Shown piece after piece: positions 15,914 through 20,996 of a DNA stretch of 20,996 nucleotides (positions are counted from its first letter, which is position 1; the number at the start of each line of letters is the position of its first letter). Below the pieces are notes generated by a model. The model did not search any database. It saw nothing but the letters and a program-made list of their open reading frames with translations, and was not told the DNA's origin. A program made the translations under genes and the position numbers. The stretch is from CAZHZT01 sp964537285 (GTDB lineage: Bacteria; Bacteroidota; Bacteroidia; Chitinophagales; Saprospiraceae), in the NCBI GenBank assembly GCA_964537285.1, contig CAZHZT010000102.1, forward strand, positions 1 through 20,996. The letters are read 5' to 3'.

Positions 15914-18194
15914 GTTTATTTATTTTTTACTTCTTTCCATCCTGCTAAGTTTCCTTTTTTCCTGTAAAGCCACAAAAAGCCTTCAGAAAGATCAGTTGTT
16001 ATACAATGACGCAGAAATAAAATATGAAGGCAATAAACCAAATGTTGCCGCACTTGATCTTTACTACGAAATTCGCCAAAAGCCCAATAGTAGGTTCTTG
16101 ATTTGGCCGATTGAATTAGGCATTTACAATTTGTTTAGAAATAGTGAAAAAGGCTTGGGAAAGTGGCTGCGCAATACATTGGGGGAGCCCCCGGTAATAT
16201 ATGATCCCGGCAAATCTAAAGTGAGTAGTGAGGCGCTGAAAAAAAAATTAAAGGATGAAGGCTACTTACAGTCAAGGGTTTCTTTTGATACTATTGTAAA
16301 AAAGCAAAAGGCCAGGGTCGTTTATAAGGTAAAGGCCGGAGAACGCTACCAACTAAAGGAGGTAAACTGGCCTACAGATACCACCCAAATAGGTCAAATG
16401 GTGCAATCTGAGCGCCAAGGAAGTGTTTTGATTCCAGGCCAGCCGTATCGTACGGAATTGTTGAGCAATGAGCGGCAACGTCTTTCAAAGTCAGGTTTAG
16501 AAAAAGGCTTTTATGGTTTAAATGCGGATGTTTTCTATTATTTCTTGGATACTACCAAGGGCGATCATGAAGTGCGTGCCTATCTGCGCATAGCTGAAAA
16601 ACCATCCGGGAGCAGGCTCAAACCTTATTGTATAGGAAAAACAAGCATTTATCCTACTTATGTGCTAGGTCAAACGCTAGGTGATTTCCTGAAAGATACC
16701 CTCGTTGAGGAAGGGTTTACTTTTATTCAGGCAAAGCGTTTTGTACAATCCAAACGCTTACGGAATGCGATTTTACAAAGGGAAGGAGAACTTTTTCAGC
16801 AAAGCCTTCAGCAAAAGTCTATTAATAGGCTTCTGGCTTTAGGGCCTTTTAAATTTGTGAATCTCGAATATCGCCTGCGGAAAGTTGAAGACAGCCTTTT
16901 TCTGGATCGCGTCTTTTATTTGACCCCCGGGCTCACCCAGGATTTTTCGGTTGAGTTAGAAACCAGCACCCTTAGCACAGCCAGTAGCTCGTTGGATTTT
17001 GGACTCAATATCACCTATACCCATCGCAATATTTTTAGAGGTGCAGAGCAACTACAGATCCGTTTTTCAGCAGGAGCCTCTACTCAGTTAGGGAGCAATG
17101 TAGATTTTATCAATAGTGTTAACCTTTCCCTGGAAAATAGATTGAGCATCCCGGGTTTAGTGGGGCCTTTTAAGCTGTTAAATGCTGATAAATTCTGGCA
17201 ATCCAGTACCAATATTTTGTTAAGTGGTGAATTTCAGCGGCGTACTAACTTTTTTACCCTGGCATCTGTTCGAACTCAATTTGGTTATGAATGGCGACCA
17301 GGGCCTTTGCATCGATTTCAATTTTTTCCGGTTCAATTTACGCTGGTTAACCTAATTAGCCGTTCGGCTGTTTTTCAGCGGCGTCTGGATCGAAATCCAC
17401 GCCTGGAGGCCAGTTTTGACAACTACGTGATTATAGGTTCCTTATTTCAGTTGGATTACAGCGAAGAAAAACCTGGTGAGCGGGAGAATTTCTTCGCTTT
17501 TAGCATGGAATTAGAACCGGCCGGAAATGTTGCAAAAGGCTTATCTGATTTATTTGCTTCATCTGCGGATCAACCCTATAAAGTTTTTGGAGTGCCTTTT
17601 GCCCAATTTATATGCGTAGAAGGAGAACTGAGACGGCACTGGTACCAAAGGCATACGGCATTAGCTACGCGTTTTCGCTTAGGCATTGCCCTTCCGTATG
17701 GCAATGTCGATGCTGTGCCTTATGTCAGGCAATTCTTTGTAGGCGGAAGCAATAGCATTCGGGCATGGCAAATCAGGGCACTCGGGCCGGGAGCCGTTCC
17801 TGTAGAAACCTTCAATGCTGAAGTCTTTCAGGATCAAACGGGAGATATTCTGCTCGAAGCCAATTTGGAATACCGCTTTCCTATTTTTAGTTACCTTAAG
17901 GGAGCAATATTCGCAGATGCGGGTAATATCTGGCTTACTTCACAAGGAGATGATCTGGTTCCTGAAGCCGTCTTTTCCTTCGATCGTTTCTACGACCAAC
18001 TCGCTGTGGGAGGAGGCTTAGGCCTTCGGTTGGATGTTACTTATTTCGTCCTCCGTTTTGATGTAGCCTTTCCATTACGTAAACCCTATAATGCGCTTGG
18101 CAATCGCTGGGTATTGGATGAAATATCCCTTGGTGATCCAAATTGGAGGAGGGATAATCTAGTTTATAATCTGGCATTGGGGTATCCTTTTTAA
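15891..18194 (+). CDS. tamL: TamL, lipoprotein-type Omp85/BamA-family outer-membrane protein
   Basis: Seen: 767 residues from the ATG at 15891, or 762 from the ATG at 15906, which is preferable because the hydrophobic leader then starts immediately (MIRFIYFLLLSILLSFLFSC). The lipobox LFSC puts the lipidated cysteine at residue 20 of the shorter form. POTRA-like domains fill about 70-330 (GYLQSRVSFDT, KVKAGERYQLKEV), and an Omp85 barrel fills the C-terminal half, with the conserved FVGGSNSIRAWQIRALGPG loop motif and a terminal phenylalanine (LGYPF). Family knowledge: BamA relatives with a lipoprotein signal, paired with TamB, are the TamL proteins of Bacteroidota. It should sit in the outer membrane with POTRA domains in the periplasm contacting TamB. 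The 15891 start overlaps the tamB stop, indicating translational coupling. The gene ends before a hairpin at 18271-18366. Confidence 0.93.
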   Translation: MHSPKMIRFIYFLLLSILLSFLFSCKATKSLQKDQLLYNDAEIKYEGNKPNVAALDLYYEIRQKPNSRFLIWPIELGIYNLFRNSEKGLGKWLRNTLGEPPVIYDPGKSKVSSEALKKKLKDEGYLQSRVSFDTIVKKQKARVVYKVKAGERYQLKEVNWPTDTTQIGQMVQSERQGSVLIPGQPYRTELLSNERQRLSKSGLEKGFYGLNADVFYYFLDTTKGDHEVRAYLRIAEKPSGSRLKPYCIGKTSIYPTYVLGQTLGDFLKDTLVEEGFTFIQAKRFVQSKRLRNAILQREGELFQQSLQQKSINRLLALGPFKFVNLEYRLRKVEDSLFLDRVFYLTPGLTQDFSVELETSTLSTASSSLDFGLNITYTHRNIFRGAEQLQIRFSAGASTQLGSNVDFINSVNLSLENRLSIPGLVGPFKLLNADKFWQSSTNILLSGEFQRRTNFFTLASVRTQFGYEWRPGPLHRFQFFPVQFTLVNLISRSAVFQRRLDRNPRLEASFDNYVIIGSLFQLDYSEEKPGERENFFAFSMELEPAGNVAKGLSDLFASSADQPYKVFGVPFAQFICVEGELRRHWYQRHTALATRFRLGIALPYGNVDAVPYVRQFFVGGSNSIRAWQIRALGPGAVPVETFNAEVFQDQTGDILLEANLEYRFPIFSYLKGAIFADAGNIWLTSQGDDLVPEAVFSFDRFYDQLAVGGGLGLRLDVTYFVLRFDVAFPLRKPYNALGNRWVLDEISLGDPNWRRDNLVYNLALGYPF

Positions 18195-18270
18195 TCATGG
18201 CGCTACTTCCCCAATTAACCCATCCATTTTTTTTAGAACTAAAGTTGATACCAATCAGATACCGACTTTT

Positions 18271-18366
18271 GCGGTTAACGGTTAACGGTTAACGGTCAAC
18301 GGGGAACGAGAAACGGGAAACGGACATCATTTAATCGTTTCCCGTTTCCCGTTCCCCGTTAACCGC
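18271..18366. repeat. Heptamer-rich hairpin between convergent genes
   Basis: The right arm 18336-18366 pairs with the left arm over 30 of 31 positions once three extra 7-base units (TTAACGG, TTAACGG, TCAACGG) in the left arm are looped out; the loop is 18323-18335. Left arm 18271-18322 is 52 bases, right arm 31, a difference of exactly 21. The sequence is built from variants of AACGG/GAAACGG units. It lies between the tamL stop (18194) and the convergent 3' end of the AAA gene (18389), so it could terminate both, although it has no U tract immediately after either arm. Confidence 0.8.
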
Positions 18367-18388
18367 AACCTTGGATTGAACTATAATT

Positions 18389-19933
18389 TTATGTTACATC
18401 ATCTTTATTCCAAGCCTCAATATTCTTCGTCTCACTCGAAAAACTAACGCCTACAGCCGTAACAGGCTTACCCTTCTCCCAATAGGCTTGATAATAGCGC
18501 TTCTCTTTAATCTGTTCCAGGGCTTTTTCCGGGCTTTCGTCCAGCTTAAATTCAAAAATGAAGATGCGCTGATCGGTTTCGACTACGCAATCGGCGCGGC
18601 CATCACTGGTACAGACCTCGCTTTGGACGCGCAGGCCCATGTAGCTGAAAAGCAAGTGAATAGCCGCGTGGAAAAAGCGCTCCGGGAATTTTTCGTGCAA
18701 AAAGTAGGGGATGCCTTTGAAAATAGCCTGAAGGATGCGAATAACCTTATCCACATCATTGGCATAAAGCGCCTTTTCCATTTTGATGACCTGATATTGC
18801 CCGGCACCTCTGCGAACACCTCCAAAAGCTTCTAAAAGGTAGGCCAGCATGGAGTTTTCGACTTCGTAATTGGGATAATCGAGGTGATACAAACCATATT
18901 CATCGCGGTACTTGATGGTCAGGTAGCCGGTTTGGTAAAGGATGCCGTAAGGCTGCAGGTCATCGAGTTCAAAGCTATCGAATTCGAGCTGGGTTTTGGG
19001 TTCGAGGGAAAAATCGTAAAGGCCTTCTTTTTTTAGAAGATTGATCAGAAAAGTAGGCGTGCCGGTTTCGAACCAGAAGTTTCGGAATTCTTTTTCTGTA
19101 AAAAAAAGATTGATCGAAAAAGGGTTATAAACACTTTCTCCCCTGTTGGAAAACCGATAGCCGTTATACCAAAATTTTATTTTATGGAGTAATTCTTCTT
19201 CTGATAAGGATGAGAAGCGCGCTACTGAACTAATTTCTTCTTTGAATTGAGCTTCTAATTCTTGTTGAGTATACCCAAACATATTGGAGTAATGTATACT
19301 CATGGTAATATCCTGTAAATTATTTAAACCTGAAAAAATACCTACTTTGGAAAACTTACTGACTCCGGTAAGGAATACAAATTCCAGATAAGGGTCCATT
19401 TCTTTGAGGACGGAGTAGAACTCCTTGAGCTGGTCCCGGTGGGCTATGGTCTGCTCAAGATCCTTGCTAAGATAATGGATAATGGGCGCGTCGTATTCGT
19501 CAATCAGAACAACTACTTTGTTTTCTTTTGCTAAAAGAGCAATGAGTTCTTTGAATTTAGGAGCGTTGCCTTTTTTGGTGAAGGTGATACCAAATTGATG
19601 AGCAATGGTGTCTAATTCCTGGGAGAGTGCTTTTTCGAGCCCAAGGCTGGGGAACCCGATTCCTGTAAAAGAGATGCGAATAACCGGATGCTTTTTATTC
19701 CAATCCCACTGATCTTCGATCCAAAGGCCTTTGAACAATGCTTTACTGCCTGAGTATAGTTCATTTAAAGTGGAAATGGTGAGTGACTTTCCAAATCGGC
19801 GTGGGCGGGAGAGGAAATAGTATTTCCCTGTGGTACACAATTTGTGGATGTACGATGTTTTATCAACGTAAAGGAAGTCACCATCAATGATGCTTCTGAA
19901 GTCTTGAATGCCGAGCGGAAGCTTTTGAGCCAT
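18389..19933 (-). CDS. AAA-ATPase-like protein with C-terminal PD-(D/E)XK nuclease domain
   Basis: Seen: 514 residues. The N-terminal AAA-ATPase-like domain has the family opening LPLGIQDFRSIIDGDFLYVD, Walker A SRPRRFGKS at 42-50 (K49, S50) and Walker B VVVLIDEYD at 140-148. The C-terminal part carries a PD-(D/E)XK core, GRADCVV and IFIFEFK, giving candidate catalytic residues D448, E461 and K463. These match the AAA-ATPase_like and PDDEXK_9 family pair, common in many copies in Bacteroidota; the cellular role is not established. All key residues are present, so this copy looks functional. The start ATG lies 23 bases from a possible -7 box (19957-19964). It is divergent from a paralogue starting at 20053, with relics of the same family at 5527 and 10501. 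Alternatives such as a defence or selfish nuclease role are speculation. Confidence 0.93.
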   Translation of the reverse strand: MAQKLPLGIQDFRSIIDGDFLYVDKTSYIHKLCTTGKYYFLSRPRRFGKSLTISTLNELYSGSKALFKGLWIEDQWDWNKKHPVIRISFTGIGFPSLGLEKALSQELDTIAHQFGITFTKKGNAPKFKELIALLAKENKVVVLIDEYDAPIIHYLSKDLEQTIAHRDQLKEFYSVLKEMDPYLEFVFLTGVSKFSKVGIFSGLNNLQDITMSIHYSNMFGYTQQELEAQFKEEISSVARFSSLSEEELLHKIKFWYNGYRFSNRGESVYNPFSINLFFTEKEFRNFWFETGTPTFLINLLKKEGLYDFSLEPKTQLEFDSFELDDLQPYGILYQTGYLTIKYRDEYGLYHLDYPNYEVENSMLAYLLEAFGGVRRGAGQYQVIKMEKALYANDVDKVIRILQAIFKGIPYFLHEKFPERFFHAAIHLLFSYMGLRVQSEVCTSDGRADCVVETDQRIFIFEFKLDESPEKALEQIKEKRYYQAYWEKGKPVTAVGVSFSSETKNIEAWNKDDVT

Positions 19934-19956
19934 ATCATTGCTTTTTAGTTCTTTGA

Positions 19957-19964
19957 CAAAAATA
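19957..19964 (-). promoter_or_regulatory. Candidate -7 box for the minus-strand AAA/PD-(D/E)XK gene
   Basis: On the minus strand the sequence reads TATTTTTG, a full match to the Bacteroidota -7 consensus TAnnTTTG, 23 bases before the start codon at 19933. No clear -33 element was found, and the AT-rich context makes chance matches likely. Confidence 0.4.
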
Positions 19965-20039
19965 AGAAACTTTAGATTAAATATGCTCTAAAGCCGTAGT
20001 TCACCGATTCTCAGCCTGGCAGAAAAACTATTTTTTCCC

Positions 20040-20047
20040 TATCTTTG
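20040..20047 (+). promoter_or_regulatory. Candidate -7 box for the plus-strand AAA/PD-(D/E)XK gene
   Basis: TATCTTTG matches TAnnTTTG and ends five bases before the ATG at 20053. Degraded versions occur in the same place before both relics (5514-5520 and 10488-10495), supporting a promoter inherited with the gene. The short spacing suggests a very short or absent leader. Confidence 0.5.
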
Positions 20048-20052
20048 CCGAC

Positions 20053-20996
20053 ATGAAAAAGTACCCTATTGGCATACAGGATTTTCGAAAGTTGAGAGAG
20101 CAGGCTTACCTTTACGTAGATAAGACGGAGGTGATTTTTGACCTGATTGAATCCGGGCAGTATTATTTTCTTTCGCGCCCCCGGCGATTTGGGAAATCAC
20201 TGTTGGTTTCTACGCTTAAATATGTGTTTCTGGGAAAACAGGAGCTATTCAAAGGGCTGTGGATAGAAGATAAATATGATTTTCAGCCGCATCCGGTATT
20301 ACATTTTTCTTTCAGTGCTTTGGGATATAAAGATTTGGGGTTGGAAGCCGGACTTCATCAGGCGCTAGATAAAAAAGCGAAGGAAGCGGGTGTGGTTCTT
20401 TCTCAAAAGGGCCTTGGACCCCGCTTTCAGGAATTGCTGCAAATTCTTGGGGATGACGGGAAAAAAGTAGTTCTTCTGATCGATGAATACGATAAGCCCC
20501 TGGTAGACTATATTGTTCAACCAGAAAAGGCTGAAACCAACCGCGACATTTTAAAGAATTTCTTTTCCATCATTAAAGATGCAGATCCCTTTTTGCACTT
20601 TTTTTTGATTACCGGGGTGTCCAAATTTAGCAAGGTATCCCTTTTTTCCGATTTGAATCATCTGCGGGACATTACGCTGGTGGAGCAATTCGAAACCATT
20701 GCCGGCTATACGCAACCCGAACTGGAAGCATCTTTTGCGTCGGAGATTAAGCAATTAGCTCAAAAAATGGGCTTGTCCACAGAGGCGCTGAAGGACAAAA
20801 TCAAGCTTTGGTACAATGGGTATGGCTGGGGCACAGAGAATCGACTTTATAACCCTTTTTCGATCCTTAACCTGTTTGCTTCTCAACGATTTGCCAACTA
20901 CTGGTGGGAAACGGGTACACCTACATTTTTAATAAAAAAGTTAAGAAATGAATTTCATTTCAATTTAAACCAATTGGTAGCAGGCCAGATCATGTT
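20053..20996 (+). CDS. AAA-ATPase-like/PD-(D/E)XK family protein, 3' end beyond window
   Basis: Seen: an open frame from the ATG at 20053 to the window edge, 314 complete codons without a stop. It begins MKKYPIGIQDFRKLREQAYL, with Walker A SRPRRFGKS at 41-49 (K48, S49) and Walker B VVLLIDEYDKPL at 139-150 (D144, E145). The middle continues with family phrases LITGVSKFSKV, IKLWYNGYGW and WWETGTPTFLI, aligning in order with the 514-residue paralogue at 18389-19933. The C-terminal nuclease domain would lie outside the window, so its catalytic residues cannot be checked. It is divergent from that paralogue with 119 bases between the start codons. The upstream region from about 19994 is shared with the relic at 10443, showing that gene and promoter were duplicated together. 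Confidence 0.92.
   Translation, partial: MKKYPIGIQDFRKLREQAYLYVDKTEVIFDLIESGQYYFLSRPRRFGKSLLVSTLKYVFLGKQELFKGLWIEDKYDFQPHPVLHFSFSALGYKDLGLEAGLHQALDKKAKEAGVVLSQKGLGPRFQELLQILGDDGKKVVLLIDEYDKPLVDYIVQPEKAETNRDILKNFFSIIKDADPFLHFFLITGVSKFSKVSLFSDLNHLRDITLVEQFETIAGYTQPELEASFASEIKQLAQKMGLSTEALKDKIKLWYNGYGWGTENRLYNPFSILNLFASQRFANYWWETGTPTFLIKKLRNEFHFNLNQLVAGQIM

Noticed and set aside
18271..18366. Heptamer repeats as replication-origin iterons
   Set aside because: No replication initiator gene or DnaA-box cluster is nearby, and the repeats form a hairpin between convergent genes.
18488..18835. A plus-strand reading frame of 115 codons opposite the AAA/PD-(D/E)XK gene
   Set aside because: It lies wholly inside the well-supported minus-strand gene, over its conserved C-terminal domain, and matches no recognised family.

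Overview
The window looks like chromosomal DNA from a member of the Bacteroidota, most likely a Saprospiria/Lewinella-type organism. Reasons: two exported proteins end in type IX secretion (T9SS) type A sorting domains; there is a TamB plus lipoprotein-type Omp85 (TamL) pair, which is the Bacteroidota arrangement; candidate -7 boxes fit TAnnTTTG; Shine-Dalgarno sequences are largely absent; and there are several copies of an AAA-ATPase-like/PD-(D/E)XK gene family that is expanded in this phylum. The genus is an inference. No rRNA, tRNA, CRISPR array or transposase was seen.

Layout. 1-255: intergenic, with one copy of a dispersed palindromic repeat. 256-5420: a tight three-gene operon encoding a membrane-anchored protein with a degenerate J-like N-terminus, a very small protein matching only the beta-domain of GrpE, and an 830-residue Hsp70-like ATPase with an unusual C-terminal half. 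This looks like a self-contained, non-housekeeping chaperone machine and is the most interesting part of the window. 5421-5873: an internally deleted relic of an AAA/PD-(D/E)XK gene, then a perfect 19-bp-stem hairpin. 5874-7097 (minus): a secreted Kelch-repeat protein with a T9SS tail. 7098-7491: intergenic, with a hairpin and a second dispersed repeat copy. 7492-10420: one long secreted gene made of 17-residue repeats, a peptidase S74-type chaperone domain, a coiled coil and a T9SS tail; it is broken by a 100-N assembly gap that causes an apparent frame change.

10421-10891: the frameshifted 5' relic of another AAA/PD-(D/E)XK gene, then a compound palindromic element with a perfect 39-bp inverted repeat. 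10892-18194: overlapping tamB and tamL, an envelope-spanning outer-membrane biogenesis module. 18195-18388: a hairpin of GGTTAAC/GGGAAAC-type heptamers between convergent genes. 18389-19933 (minus) and 20053-end (plus): two divergently oriented intact or apparently intact members of the AAA/PD-(D/E)XK family, the second cut by the window end.

The genes form independent modules: cytoplasmic/inner-membrane chaperoning, secreted surface proteins, outer-membrane assembly, and a proliferating gene family with relics. The window shows repeated gain and decay of that family and insertion of short palindromic elements between otherwise conserved operons.
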